From Tetrahymena thermophila SB210 (Eukaryota; Ciliophora; Oligohymenophorea; Hymenostomatida; Tetrahymenidae): a stretch of 64,000 bases of DNA. A program made the position numbers and the translations under genes. Under the pieces are notes generated by a model. That model did not search any database and was not told the origin of the DNA. It saw nothing but the letters and a program-made list of their open reading frames with translations. Within the stretch, counting starts at the first letter, position 1. Each line of letters opens with the position of its first letter. Shown in pieces: positions 49,753 to 63,185 of this stretch. Location of the stretch: NCBI RefSeq assembly GCF_000189635.1, contig NW_002476413.1, positions 558,001-622,000 of the forward strand, given 5' to 3'.

Positions 49753-52350
49753 TTGTATGTTTTACTTATCTTTTAATTAATTTTTGATTTGAATTTGTTT
49801 ATTTCAATAAATCAAGTCTATTTAGCTTCTTTTTAAATCGTCTTTTAATGTATTTGATTTGTCTAATTATATAATAAATGACGAAATGCGCTTCATTATG
49901 TTAGTTTTTAATTACCATTTCCTTCTCTATTTATAACTATCAACGAATTTGTATAAAAGAAATTTGTTTCTTAATATCTTTTTCTTATATTTTCTCTTTC
50001 ACTCCTCATACTAAAAGATTAATCAACCATAAATAAATAAATAATCAAAGGTAATTCATTCATTCATAGTATACCAAAATAACTTTCTTTCTTTCTTTTT
50101 GTTAATTGATTATTTTCTTTCAAGAATTTAAAAGCTTTTCTCTCTTTTATAAATTCTTTTTTAATTTACATCTGAAATTTTAACTAATTTCCATGTAAAC
50201 ATCTATGAATTTCTATTTTTATTTTTTTGCTATATTTCACATTTTTGAAAAACGAAATTGCAATAAGATGGATAGATAGATATTTGTTTAAAGCAAATAT
50301 TAAATAGCTTAGCTTACTTTTAGATTGAAATTAAACAAATAAACGAATTTTCGGATACTTTTTTAAAATAAAATATATTTGCTTGATTAAAGAATAAACT
50401 GATTCATATTTAATCAGGAGAAGTGTTAGAAATTATTCTTTAATATTTTTATGAATTAGGTGATTTGTAGGTGAATAATAATCCTTCAAACAAAGATATT
50501 TTTTAATTAATCATTTCACCTTATTTTTTTCTTCTAATATTCCATCAAGTTTGTTAATTAATTCTTTTATAATCCTTACTTGAGAATACATTGTAAATTT
50601 TGCAACAATATTAGCATGAGTTAAATAAATGTAAATTTTATCTTACAGGTGCTTAACCGCTTATTAGTTTTTCTATGTTATTTAATCATACTTAATCTTT
50701 AAAACATTTAAACCTCATGCATATAAACGAATAAATCTATTTTTTTTGAGTACTTTAAATGGTAAAATTTCATCAAATTAAATTTAATCTTTTACATATT
50801 TAAACCTTGAATAATAAAGCTAAATGGGATTATTTATTGAGCCACAAATCTATTAAATTGGTTTTGAAATTAAATAAATAAATGATTGGATAATTCACCT
50901 ATAAATATGTAAAAGAATTACTTTTATTAATAAACATTTTGCCAAAACATTCATACTTTCCTTCCTTTTCAAATTAACTGGGAATGATATTTATTTTTGT
51001 AAAGATATGCAATGCATTTGATTACACTGCTTCTTTATTTTTTATTTATTTGAAATTAGTATTTTTTCAACAGCTGCTCAGTAATTAAAATACAATTTTT
51101 TAAATTTCCAACTTACTTTGTAAGACTCTAATTTCCCATAAATTTTCTTATTTAAAAAAATATTCTCTCATTAAAATAAACTAAAAATTGTCAATTTATA
51201 TAATTTTTTCTTGATCCGAAGCTACAACTATCTATTTTTTTAACAAACCAATTCTTCAGTCTTTTGTATTCTAATTATACTTTTCAAAGTCTAATAATTT
51301 GATTAAATTAAGGATAGCTTTTTTGATCAATAAGTAAAATATTTGATAATTCATCAGATTAAAAGCTATGTGTTTGTTGGTTGTTATGTTGGAATTTTTT
51401 CTCATCAAAATACAATAATAAAAGATTTTAAATTAAATAAATAACAAGCCATACAACTTTAATTATCATTTTTATTTTATAATTAAAAAGCAAATTGATT
51501 TATCCTTTAGAATATTTTCAATTTTAATCAAAGCATTTCAACTTAATATCAAATGATATTTGGTGCTGCTTAACTTAACATGTAAACTAAGAGCTGTTTT
51601 TAAATTAAATTAATAATTCAATAATAGATTATTCTTTGAATCATTTTTCCTAGAATAAATAAAAATATTATGCCATATTCATTTATAAAAGAATAGGTTT
51701 AAATTCTTGGTTTCTAATAGATACTTTTTACCTTTACTTTTTTTCTAAATTCATAAATTTCTAATCATAAAATATATTTATTAATTGATTTCATTATCTT
51801 ATTTATTCAAAAAAAATTATTTTTTTAGTTTAAGATTTAGATTTTTAATTTATTCAAAGTAAAAATTAGGTATTTTTCCACTTTTTCTATTTGATAATAT
51901 TTACTTACTATTTTTAACAATTTAATAAATAAATAAGTAAATAAATAATCATATGAAAATTTATAAATAGTTTTTTTAAAAATGAAACATAAAAATAGTT
52001 TAGATGCTCTATTTACTAAAAAGCTCAACATTTTAATTATTTATGTTTTTATTTAAATAAATAAAGTAGTATATTTGTTTTTTATTTTTATTTTATTTTT
52101 CATATAAAATTAACTATTATAATATATTTTTTTTTAATAAATTGAAAAGCAGTAGATTTTCGTAAATTAATCATTTTTAAAAATACAATTTTTTATAATT
52201 TAAAATAAAAAAGGGTTACTTTATATGAAACATATTTTTAATAAAACCTTTTAATTATCAATTTAATCAACCAACAAAATTAATATGTAGCTTTAAAATA
52301 TTCAAAAATCTTTTATGATTATTTCCAAAGTGTTTTTATAAAAGTTATTT
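49753..52350. other. Long intergenic region upstream of the protease
   Basis: About 2.6 kb of A/T-rich DNA with no gene supported. The first few hundred bases must carry the promoter of the highly expressed protease. A CTTT run near 50087 and CATT units near 50057 are simple repeats. No regulatory motif can be named. Confidence 0.5.
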
Positions 52351-54219
52351 TCAAGCATCCATTTTGGCATACTTCAGCTATTGTATGAGGAAATCATCTT
52401 CTGAATGTAATTATTATTAAAGTTTTTTAAACACCTTTAAAGCCTTATCAGGTCTTAATATTTGAGTTCTATAGATATATGCAAGTGTATAATAAGGATT
52501 GATGATATTTGGTTTAATTTAAATTGTCTTCTTATAATATTAAATTGCTGAAAGAAATTTTTAATCAAAATTTAATTCATTTCCTATTTATTCAAAAGCT
52601 TCATAGTAATTAGGATCTATCAAACATGCTTTTTTGAAGTAAGAAATATATTAAGATCTATTAGGCTCCAAAAAACCTTTGTAATAATATGGTTCAGCTT
52701 AGTCAGGGTTTATGGTAAGAGACAAATTAAAATCATTAATAGCTTAATCTTTATTTTAAAGCACGTAATTTATTTTTCCTATTAAATTTTAACACTCAAA
52801 GTCAAACGGATTAAGAGCGATGGCTTTTTTAAATTAATTTAAAGCTTTTTACTCTTTTTTTTAAGTTGCATAAATCATACCAAGCTTTTTTAATCCCATA
52901 TTACTTTATGGATACTTTTTACTAAATGTTTCTAAATAGTAAATAGATTCTTCAAGAGGTATTTATTAGATGCTACCAAGATTGTAATATAATTCACCAT
53001 ATTCAGGATGATTTTTGATGCATCTTTCATAATGATTTATTTAATCAAGTGTTTCTTACTAATTTCCATTCATAACATCTCCTAGCAACTTAAGAGAAAG
53101 AGCATTTTCTGGATTTATTTTTAATGCCTAATTTAATATAATTTCTGCCTATTCAAATTGATTTTTTTATAAATAAATTTGTGCAATCAAATTAAGGACT
53201 TCATAATCTTCAGAGTTTTTTTCAATAACTTAATTGAATTTTTAAAGAGCTTCTTCGTATTGTTTATTGTGTAAGCATTTTTTCCCTTCTTATATTTAAG
53301 TTATTAATTCTTGATTAAGAATTTTATTTAATTAAATTTGATATTTTCTTTCATTAATTTGATTTAGATTTATATTAGAAAGTCTTTCAATTAATTAACT
53401 AGCTTGCGGTCTTTAATTAGTATTAAAGCATAAAATATTCATCACAAATTTTCTTAGTTCTAAATCTACTTTATTTAAGTTATATTGAAAAAAGTCCTTT
53501 CCTTAAGTAAATTATTGTATTTGAAATAAATCAGCCCCAGCAAGAGCATAAAGACAAATACCTAACATCCATATATCTGCACACTGTGTCCATTTTACTT
53601 ATTCGTTTTTTTAATCATGTTTTTTAGAATAGTCAAAAAACTCAGGAGGTAAGTAAATATATTCGTTGCCAGGTTATTAAGCTAAAAATTTCTTAGTTTC
53701 AATAGAAGGTATTATTGACTATCCTTCTCCAAAATCCAAAATTTTAAGTTTCATGTTTTTATCAATATAAATATTTTATAGAGTTAGGTTTTGAAGTAAA
53801 TAGTTTTTTGAATGAATGTACTCAACTATGCTAAATAATTCTTGTGAAAATTTAATAAATAAGTCATTTTTAATGTAGTAGAAATTCTCCACTTATTAAG
53901 ACCAATTGAATAGAGTTGTATCAAATGATTCCATTAAAATCAAGTAAAATTATTTAATTTAAAATTAGTCGATATATTTAGGAATGTTTTCATGGTTGCA
54001 TTCTTATAATAATTTTGCAAAATTTTAAGCTTAGTTTAATTTCTAGTCACATATCTTGCTTTAATCATCATCAGACTACAAATTGAAAATTCTCATAACA
54101 TATTCTTCCTAATTTTCATTTTGAACAAATAAAATATCCTCTCTATTTATTCTATCTGCTTTTTCTTGAAGAACTATAAGGCCTAAATTCTGTTTCAAAC
54201 AACTAAACAACTCTTACAT
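52351..54219 (-). CDS. Pseudokinase fused to TPR repeats
   Basis: A 622-residue single-exon protein. Residues about 30-290 have a kinase fold: YVMRIFNL at 40-47, ILMESFDTTLFNW hinge, LLQNLTLQNIYID at 141-153, LDFGEG at 161-166, LPPEFF at 190-195 and ADIWMLGICLYAL at 214-226. DFG and the helix-F Asp are kept, but the beta-3 Lys is Arg43 and the HRD aspartate is Asn144, so catalysis is unlikely. From about residue 310 to the end there are some seven to eight tetratricopeptide repeats (LNQALKINPENA, FKKAIALNPFDFE, YKKTIQIKPNIINP), a protein-protein interaction solenoid. The combination suggests an assembly or scaffold factor. No close named relative is recognised. The start is the first ATG of a frame without upstream coding character. 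Confidence 0.85.
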
Positions 54220-55694
54220 TTTAATTCTTATTATTTTGAAATACAAATAGTTTTTATATTTATTTTACCTCTTTAGTCTTCCTAATTATTTGTAGAAATT
54301 TTAATTTCAATTAAATTTGAGATTTAGAAAGATGATAAATATAAATCGAAATATTAAATTTACATGTATACAAATACATCAAACAGAAAATTGAGATCCA
54401 TATATGAATATAATTAATAGATAACCATTAATTCGATTTTTTATTTTTGTTAAAAGCCAAAATTTTAACAAATAATAAAAAGAAAATTTTAGATAGTTTT
54501 TATTGATATAAATTTTAGTTAAATTCCATTATTAAAAATACATTTGATTTCTTTAATAAAGATAAAAATATAACAAATTTTATAAAAATATACTCTAAAT
54601 TATCTAATATTAAGACCCAATTATATTATCACTGTTACTTAGTAATTTTATTAAAAATTTGAGAAAAGGAATCAATCAAATATTATCAAAAATTTATTAA
54701 AATTTGATAATAACTGAATGATAAAAACAATTAAATAAATTACAAAAAGAACAAAATAAATGAGCTTAAAATGATTTAATATACTTTAAATACCTTCTAA
54801 AATCATTATTTAAAATTTACGGTTTAGCATAGAGTTAAAAAAAAAATATAGCTTAAATTATGTTAATTGGTCATTATATTTGATTTTTTTTTCAAATTTA
54901 TCTTTGGATAGACGATTACAAAACAAACAAAAACCAATAATATAATCTATAATTAATAAATTAATAATAAAATCTCTACAAAATGCCTTTTTTATTCATT
55001 TTCTTTTTTAAATTTTATTAAACACTCAAAACTAAAAACTCACTTTAAAGTGGTTTTTTTGAAGCATATTTTATATTTATTTTTGAAAACAAAAATAATT
55101 AAAATATAAAAGTTAATAAAATAAATACTCTTAAAAAGTATGAGGGTGAAATTCTGATAAATAATTCTTACAAATACAAAATTAATTACATGAATTATTA
55201 GAATTTTGCTAATCAGCTTTTATAAGTTAATTATATGATCTTTCTTCTTTTAATTTCTGAATATTTATTCTTCCTTCAGTCTGAGAAAAGTAATTTTTAA
55301 AAATTTTATTATTCAAATAAAAAATAGGATTTTAAAGTCTTTTAAAAAAGAGTTTAAAAATAAATCTAATTTAAATTATTCTAATTGATAATTAGTTTAG
55401 ATTTTTTATTAAATATGTCTCGGAATAGACCATTACAAAACAAAAACCAATAATATTTATTACTCTATTAAAACTAAATTAATAATTATTTTATCATTAA
55501 TTATAAAATACCTTATTTGTTCTTTTTATTTTTTAAATTTTAATAAACACTCAAAAATAAATACTCACTTTAAAGTAGTTGTTTGTTTTGAAGCAAATCT
55601 TAGATTTAAATTAAGGTTGATTTATTTTATTTTTCAAAAAAAATAAATAAATTAAACTAAAAAAAATTCATAAAATAAATTCTCTAGAAAAAAA
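54220..55694. other. Intergenic with duplicated 5' flank
   Basis: About 1.5 kb, A/T-rich, divergent promoters of the pseudokinase and LRR genes. It contains a direct repeat described separately; no gene is seen. Confidence 0.5.
54912..55694. repeat. Direct repeat of the LRR gene's 5' flank, offset about 510-560 bp
   Basis: Copy 1 (about 54912-55140) and copy 2 (about 55424-55694) share in order: GACNATTACAAAACAAA, AAAACCAATAAT, an AAATACCTT/AAATGCCTT element, TTAAATTTTANTAAACACTC, ACTCACTTTAAAGT, TTTGAAGCA and TTAATAAAATAAATNCTCT. Copy 2 ends at the ATG of the LRR gene. Copy 1 ends at an ATG (about 55140) followed three codons later by TGA, like a promoter plus start without a gene. Confidence 0.75.
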
Positions 55695-58600
55695 ATGATT
55701 AAAGAAAACTAAAAGGAAGAGACTATTAATTTGATAGATTGCAAGACATTAAACTAATTTGAAATAAATGTAGACGATTACAATTAAACATCTGAAGTTT
55801 TACAAAGAGATTCAGATATTTACTATTCAAAGCTCTAAAATTTGTAGTTCTAATTATAAGATAAGCTGAATTAATTTTCAGACTTGGATCTTTGTATCCT
55901 TTTTGACTGTAATAGCCCTCTCAAACAAGGCACTTTAATTGAGATCTCAAAAATATTAGAATTTCTTCCTCAGTTGAAATATCTCTCTCTAAAATTCATA
56001 TATTCTAATATAGATGATACTTCTATTTAAATACTATTTAAATCTCTTTCTTAGCTTAAATTCTTGTATGATCTTAATTTAGAAGTAAGAAAAAGCAAAT
56101 ACTTTGGTCTCAACTCATTTTTATGCCTTTCATAGTCTCTATCCTAAATGTAGAATTTATATAAGCTTAATATTACAATAGAAGAACCTAATTATGAGCT
56201 AAATAATGAAATTACAGCACTATTATCAAGCTTGACTGATTTAAAAAATTTAAAAGAATTGTAATTATATCTGAATGTCTTTAACTTTAGCTCAATTACT
56301 AGTAAACAAATTGGTACTTTATTTTCAAGTCTTCATAATTTGGAATCTTTAATATTAGTTTTGGACAGTCTGTACGGAGATTAGATAGAAAATACTTTTG
56401 CTGAGAGCTTAGCTTAGCTAAAATCACTTAAAAAGCTACAATTTAAAATTCTCAGGACTTTTTTTAAGATAGAAAAGAATGTCGTGCATTAATTTATATA
56501 AAGCATATTATACCTATCTCAATTGTAGGAGTTGATTGTAGAAGGATTAATTAGTGAAGATGACTACTAAAATTAAATGAAATTTTTTAATATTTTAAAA
56601 AGCCTAACTTAAATTAAAAAATTACGACTTGAGCTTAATACAAGTCACATAGATGAAGACTTGTCAAATAATCTAAGAAATTTAAAAGATTTAGAACATC
56701 TTTAAATAGAACTAAAAGGCAGTATTGAAGATTTTGATGCTTTCGGATTTATTCATTTTCTTGAATCTGTAGAGAGTTTATAAGATAAAATAAAATACTT
56801 TAGTATGAAATCTAATTTCGATATGATTAAAAAAAAGAATTAATTTATAAATTAAGATGTTTAATATAAATTAGTGTAAACTTTAAAAGCTCTAAATAAT
56901 TTAAATAAGGTGTCGTTAGACCTTTAAAAATTAGATTTTGAAACATAAATTTAAATAATAGATACAATTTAAAGAGTTAAATCTATAGAACATTTATCTA
57001 TTTATTTTTATTATACTCTTGTTAAAGAATTAAAAGAAAGTTAAAAAAAAATCGAAAATGAAAATGAATAAAAATAGCAGACATTAATTTAAAAATTACT
57101 TAAGCTTTAACAAATGAAAAGCCTTAGTTTTTACTATTTTGATTACACAGACAGTTATGAAATTAAAGATGGAGCACACTTAAACAAATCAATGCAACTC
57201 TTTAATGAAAGCTCAACAGAGCTAACTTAATTAAAAAGATTAACTGTAAATTATAATTATGGCAATAATTATAGAAAATATTATTTGCCTATATAAAAAA
57301 ATGTATAGGTTTTTGAAGCTTTCATTCCATTAAGTTATATTCCAAATATTTTAGAATATTTGAAATAGCTTAAGTAACTTATAATAAAGTCTTATTATAA
57401 ATTAGACTAAAATTAATTAGATAAACTCTCATAATTACAATCCCTAAGAGAAATAACTGTTAATAATGATTATTTTTATAGAACATAATAATATTCTTAA
57501 TTTATAAAATATGAGATTGATGTTTTGTCTGTTATTTAAAATTAAATAAATAGCATACAAAAATAAAATTAATAAATAAATCTTGAAGAAAAACTAAATT
57601 AGTTTATTGATGATAATTCAATTTAGTCTGTTTTAAAAATTTTAAATGTATTGAAAGAAATTTAACCATCACAAATTAATTGTAAAAAAAATATTGATTT
57701 GCAAATCAATGTTTAAGAAAGTTTTTATAACCATTTTATAAAACTTCATTTAAAAGATATAAATGCTCTAAAATAAATAAATCTATCATCAAATTTAGGT
57801 TATTTTAAAAATCTTTAAGACATGAATCTGGATATTAATGAAGATGTAGATTCTCAGCTTGAAATAGATTTGTTAAATTCTATTAAAAAACTTGAAAGAC
57901 TCTAAATTTTAGTGCTATATTTAAATAAGAATTACAAAATACATAATAATAGATTCAAATCAAAATTTACTTCAAATGATGAGAAATAAAAATAAAAAGA
58001 ATTCTTTTACAAATCTTATAAAGATATGAATTAAAATAAAGTTTTAAGCTCGATTATAAATTTAAATTTTCTTTAAAATCCTTAATTTTTATTTTCACTA
58101 TCTTAAGTTTCAGAAGATTTCTTAAATGGTTTAAACAATTTTGCTTAGTAAGCGAAATTCAATTATTAAATAACCCTACAATCATAATATTAATTTGAGA
58201 GATCTTGGTAAAACGAAGAATATAAAAACCCTAATGCAATAAGTTTGGGATATTTGAAATAAATTGTAAATATCGTAAGGTTTTATAAAAAAGTTAAAAC
58301 AATAAAAACAAATCTCAGAATTAGGTTTTTTTTTAAAAAAAGTAGTGTAGATTAAAAATCAAGAGAGTAATTTAGCATTTAGAAAAGTTAAAATGAGTTT
58401 AAATTAAACTCTTACTTAAAAATATATCCAAACTTAGATTTTGATTATTTCTATAAATAATTTGAAGATAACTTTATTTAATTAGGAAGTGTTTCTTAAA
58501 TTAGAATAATTTATTACAGCGATCCAGACTTTTCTTTTACTTTTTTAAAGGTTTTTTAAAATATTTAAACTATTGAAATATTAGAAATAAAATTTCATTA

Positions 58601-58844
58601 TTCAAACGAATATTTAACATATGAACAATATAGCTAGTTTATTTAAATTTTATTCAACATAAAAAGAATACTTTTTATCATATTTGAATATCCTTTTCGT
58701 ATTTAATATACTAAGAAGATAAGATAATAAATATTAAAAATACCTGCTTTAGTAAAGATTAGTATCAAAAATAATGCAATTGATAGTGAAATGGAAGATT
58801 TTTTTTATAGTCAAAAAATTCATTGGTCAGATTCTTCATTTTGA
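55695..58844 (+). CDS. Large leucine-rich-repeat protein
   Basis: A 1,049-residue single-exon product made largely of irregular leucine-rich repeats. Typical units are LTDLKNLKELQLYLNVF, LHNLESLILVLDSL, LKSLKKLQFKI and LTQIKKLRLELN, spaced roughly 25-55 residues. Consensus xLxxLxxLxL is clear, though the convex side is long and polar, as in the big lineage-specific LRR families of ciliates. The region near 560-640 and the C-terminal third are less regular, rich in Lys, Phe and Tyr. No signal peptide, membrane helix or catalytic domain is seen, so a cytosolic binding role is likely. Codon choice is A/T-rich like the surroundings and the coding sequence has no intron, unlike its larger neighbours, fitting a rapidly duplicating family. 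Its 5' flank is also duplicated. Confidence 0.8.
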
Positions 58845-59458
58845 ACCAAAAAGAGGACTTAGAAAATGAACAGAACAGATGAGTGAATGAATTTTTTCTT
58901 TCTTATTTATGTATTCATTTTAAGAAAATAAATTGAATGCATGCTAATATATTTTACTCGATTAAATTATATTAAAAAAATTACTAAAATCTTGAACAAA
59001 TTTAGTTTGTATATTTATTTGGGAAAAGTAACATTATGAATATCTAGAAATCGGGCAATATTAAATATTTCTATCTACTTACATCTAATATAAAATTTTA
59101 TGAAAAATTATTAATTAATTTATTAAATCAATCATTTATTTATTTAGAAAAATTTTTCAGTTTTAAATAATTATTTTACAATTGCTAAATATATATTTAT
59201 TTATTGTACTGTATTGTTTATTTTAGGCCTCAAATATAAAACATAGATCGTTTTTCACAAATTTTTTTTAGCCAATTTAATTAAAAATGTTTCTATCTTT
59301 ACAAATTTAAATATAAAATATAAACTACAATAAAAAAATTTATTTGAAATATATTTAAATTGTAAGTTAATTTATTTTTTCTGTATTAATTATCAATTTA
59401 TCTAATTAATTAAGATAGTTAAATATTTTAATAATGTACATAATAAATTATAAATCAA
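58845..59458. other. Convergent intergenic region, no feature seen
   Basis: About 600 bp of A/T-rich DNA between the stops of the LRR gene (plus) and the repeat protein (minus). Nothing beyond UTR-like sequence. Confidence 0.5.
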
Positions 59459-62400
59459 TCATTATTCTTATTAAGATCTGAAAAGAGTATAATTTAAAGT
59501 ATTTTGATCATTCAATAAATTCAAAATTTCTAAGAATTCATTTAATCTTTCTTCATCTGGATAATAATTATTATCATAAATATAACCTAAGAAACTTCCT
59601 AATTAATTAATATCGTTTGTATGGTAATATTCTCCAAAATTAAAAATTAAATATTTCCAAATTTATACTAATGTAAATGTTGACTCAATAAACTCTTTGG
59701 AAATTGTATTTTCTACTTTTTCTTATTTTTAGAGAAAATCTATTAAACACCTTGATTAAAGGATGGCATAAATAATATCATATATTTCTGTTTTGTTAAT
59801 TTCAATACTTTGATATAAAATATTCATTATTTTTATAATAATTTAAAATGAGTCTTCTGACAAAATTCTTATTTTAAGTTTTTCTTTATGAAAAAGTTTG
59901 TGAACAAATGGTAAAATTTTTTAAAATTCATATTGCTCAAAAATAATTTATAAAATATTTAGCCTTATTTCATCTTCATCCTACTTTTAATAATATAATA
60001 TTAAAATTTATTTTAAATATAATTAAAATTCAATTTACATTTGGTCTTCCTTATTCATTTTATCTGTTAACTGAATTATTTAAAATTTTAAGGTTAATAT
60101 TAAAGAATTATTCAGGTTCAATTACTGAAAATAAGCACTTATGTTTAATTTTATATATTTCTTATTATTAATTTAAATTCTAAATAACAAAAGGAATATT
60201 TTAATTTTTTTCATTTTAATTAAAATTATTATCATTGGAATCACCTCTCTTATTATTTACTTGTTACTATTTATTATTCAAAACTTAAATTTATTAAAGG
60301 TTTTATTGTTGATTATTTTAGTTAAAACCATATATTTTGTTAGAGTTAAAATAATGTTAACCCGTTAAGGCTAATTGTTATTATTGTTATTGTACTTCTT
60401 GAATATGTTAATCATTTTAATTAATTTGTTGATTCTATGCAAATTTTAATTTATTTTAGTTATAGTCTTACTCTTAGTTATTTTGATAGATATGCTATTG
60501 TTAATTTAAACCATTATTCATTTGGTTATTAAATCCTATTTACTAGTTGGTATTCTTCCCATAGTTATTAGATGGCTCAAATTTGTTCGAATTAATATTA
60601 GGCATATTGACATTTTAGTTTAGATTCATATTGTTAAAATTAAAATCCTATTAATTATCACAGGCTAATTGCTATTTATATTATTGTTGTTATTATTAAG
60701 GATTTTAAAATGATTCAAAATTGTCATATTATTAGGTTAAATATCTTGGTCTTTGATGATAAATTTATTAATTATTAATTAATTAATTCTATGCAAATTT
60801 CAAATTATTTTAGTTATTGTTTTACTGTTAGTTGTTTTGATATATATGCTATTGTTAATTAACACCTTTATTTATTTGATTATCAAATCCAACTTACTAG
60901 TTCATATTTTTGTCATAGTTATTATATGGCTCAAATTTGTTCAAATTCATATCAGGTAAATTGGCATTTTAGTTAACATTCATATTGTTTTAATTAAAAT
61001 TCTATTAATTATCACAGACTAATTGCTATTAAAATTATTGTTCTTATTAAAGATTTTAAAATGATTCACAATTTTAAAAATTGCCATACTATTAGGTAAA
61101 GTATCTTGGTTTTTATTGATAAATTTATTAATTATTAATTAATTGATTCTATTAAAATTTCAAATTATTTTATTTATTATTTTACTCTTAGTTATTTTGA
61201 TAGATATGCTATTGTTAATTTAAACCATTATTCATTTGGCTATTAAATCCGACTAACTAGTTGGTATTTTTGCTATAGTTATTAGATGGCTCAACTTTGT
61301 TCAAATTTATATTAGGCATATTGACATTTTAGTTAAGATTCATATTGTTTAAATTAAAATTCTATTAATTATCACATGCTAATTGCTATTAATATTATTG
61401 TTCTTATTATTAAAATTATTCACAATTTTATAAATTATCTTATTATTAGGTAAAATATTTTGGTCTTTGATAATAAATTTATTAATTATTAATTAGTTGA
61501 TTCTATACAAATTTCTAATTATTTTAGTTATTGTTTTACTCTTAGTTATTTTGAAAGAAATACTATTGTTAATTTACACCATTATTCATCTAGTTATTAT
61601 TTCCGACTTGCTAGTTGATATTTTTGCCATAGTTATTAGATGTCTCGAATTTGTTCTAATTAGATATATTGACGTTTTAGTTAATATTCATGTTGTTTAA
61701 ATTAAAATTCTATTAATTATCACCTGCTAATTGTTATTAAAATTATTGTTCTTATTATTAAAAATTTTAAAATTATTCACAATTTTTATAATCTTCATAA
61801 TTTTAGGTAAAATATCTTGGTCGTTGATGATAAATTTATTAATTATTAATTAGTTGATTCTATGCAAATTTCAAATTATTCTAATTGATGTACTACTACT
61901 ATTCTTAATCACTTTAATATTCTTAATTAGCATTGTTAATCACTTTCTAGTTAGCTACGAGTTATTACTATGTATTGTTATTATAGTTGTTAGGTTATTC
62001 AAATGTATTAGAATTAAAATTAAGATTTTAGTTAAGATTCATATTTTATGAATTAGAATTGTATTAATTACCAAAGGCTAACTGTTATTGTTATGAATAA
62101 ACTTGTTAATCATTTTTTAAATTTTCTAAATTATTGTATTATTAGGTAAAATATCTTGGCCTATGATTTTAAATTTATTAATTATTAAAATATTTCAAAT
62201 TATTTTAATTATTTTTTTATTCTTCATTCTATTGATATTCATGTTATTGCTAATTAATATTATTATTATTCATTTAGTTATTAAATGTAGCCTGCTAATC
62301 GGTTTATTTAATATAGATTTTAGGTAATTGTAATTTAATTTTTAACAATTCATTGCATTAATTTTAGATATTTTTTTAACTCAATTAATTAATTTTTTGT

Positions 62401-63185
62401 TGATTACTTTAATTATCCCTGCAAGTTAATGTTGGTTGCTAAGTACTCCAATTATTCTTTGTTAAAATTTATTTATTTGATGGCTGTTAAGCTTAGAATT
62501 ATTATTTTGTCAAATTTAATTATTTTTTATTGTTTTATTATTATTCTAAATCAATTAATTCTTCATTATCTTAAAATTAATTATTTTAAATTTGTTAGTC
62601 TTAATCAGGTTATGGCGTAACTTCAAATATTTTAGTTTATTTTTTTAATTATTAATCATTTTATGATTGTATTTAAATATTTTCAAATTGTTGCTAAATT
62701 TCACCATTAATATCCTAATTATTATTTTAAGTAATTTATATTTTACAATCCTAATTAAATTTCTGCTCAGATTATTTTTGAAAATGATCTTATTATTGCT
62801 ATTATTTTTAATCTATTTGTAAATCTTGATTTTTTATCAGATTTACATTCTAATTATTTTGAATTAATTCTTGATTTTGATTGAATTACAAATTATTATT
62901 TTACACAAACTCAAATTAACAAGATAAAAATGCTGGTTTTTAAATCTACTTTTAAAATTGCTTTTATGAATTCATTTAAAATTGGCTCTAACTTTAGCTA
63001 CCAATATTGTTATTATTATATCCAAAATAATTTATTTATTCTTAATTTCGCTATATCTAAGTATTTTGTTAGCCTAATTTATTTAGATCATTTAAATGAT
63101 CATCATTGTTAGGTAAATATATTCCTTCCTAGTTTTAAAAATTTTATTATTTCAAACCAAAGAAATTCTTTTAGCTTTAACTCAT
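59459..63185 (-). CDS. Giant Gln/Asn-rich tandem-repeat protein with a conserved-looking C-terminal domain
   Basis: A 1,223-residue protein in two exons (63185-60039 and 59983-59459, 55-bp intron in phase 0). Residues 1-340 are Gln/Asn-rich (start MSQSQKNFFGLKQQ). Residues about 342-930 consist of five tandem units of 115-120 residues, each with the same blocks: YHQRPRYFTQ, a Glu/Gln run, QQLAxDNQQxFNxNNMNLNQN, KFEPSNNYGKN, and QNNQEQ...NLKFAQNQLIN. From about 985 to the end the composition is normal: KCLFSVIEPEQFFNINLKIL, then an alpha-helical region (IRLNILQIIFEQYEFQKILPFVHKLF; EEIKK-free) ending SQQEQ. That part looks folded; no family is recognised. It could be an aggregation-prone or coat-like scaffold. 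EELIDLEQQQ near residue 240 resembles a clathrin box but may be chance. The frame stays open above the chosen ATG with no other ATG. Confidence 0.8.
60400..62165 (-). repeat. Five coding tandem repeats, about 343-361 bp each
   Basis: The marker AAATATCTTGG (plus strand) or a one-base variant occurs at about 60744, 61100, 61461, 61811 and 62154, spacing 343-361 bp. Between markers the whole unit is shared. All units stay in one frame on the minus strand with no TGA, although length differences between units are indels of mixed size that keep the frame. Confidence 0.9.

Noticed and set aside
61497-63112. Several plus-strand hydrophobic ORFs of 60-70 codons
   Set aside because: They are the reverse complement of the Asn/Gln repeats of the minus-strand gene.
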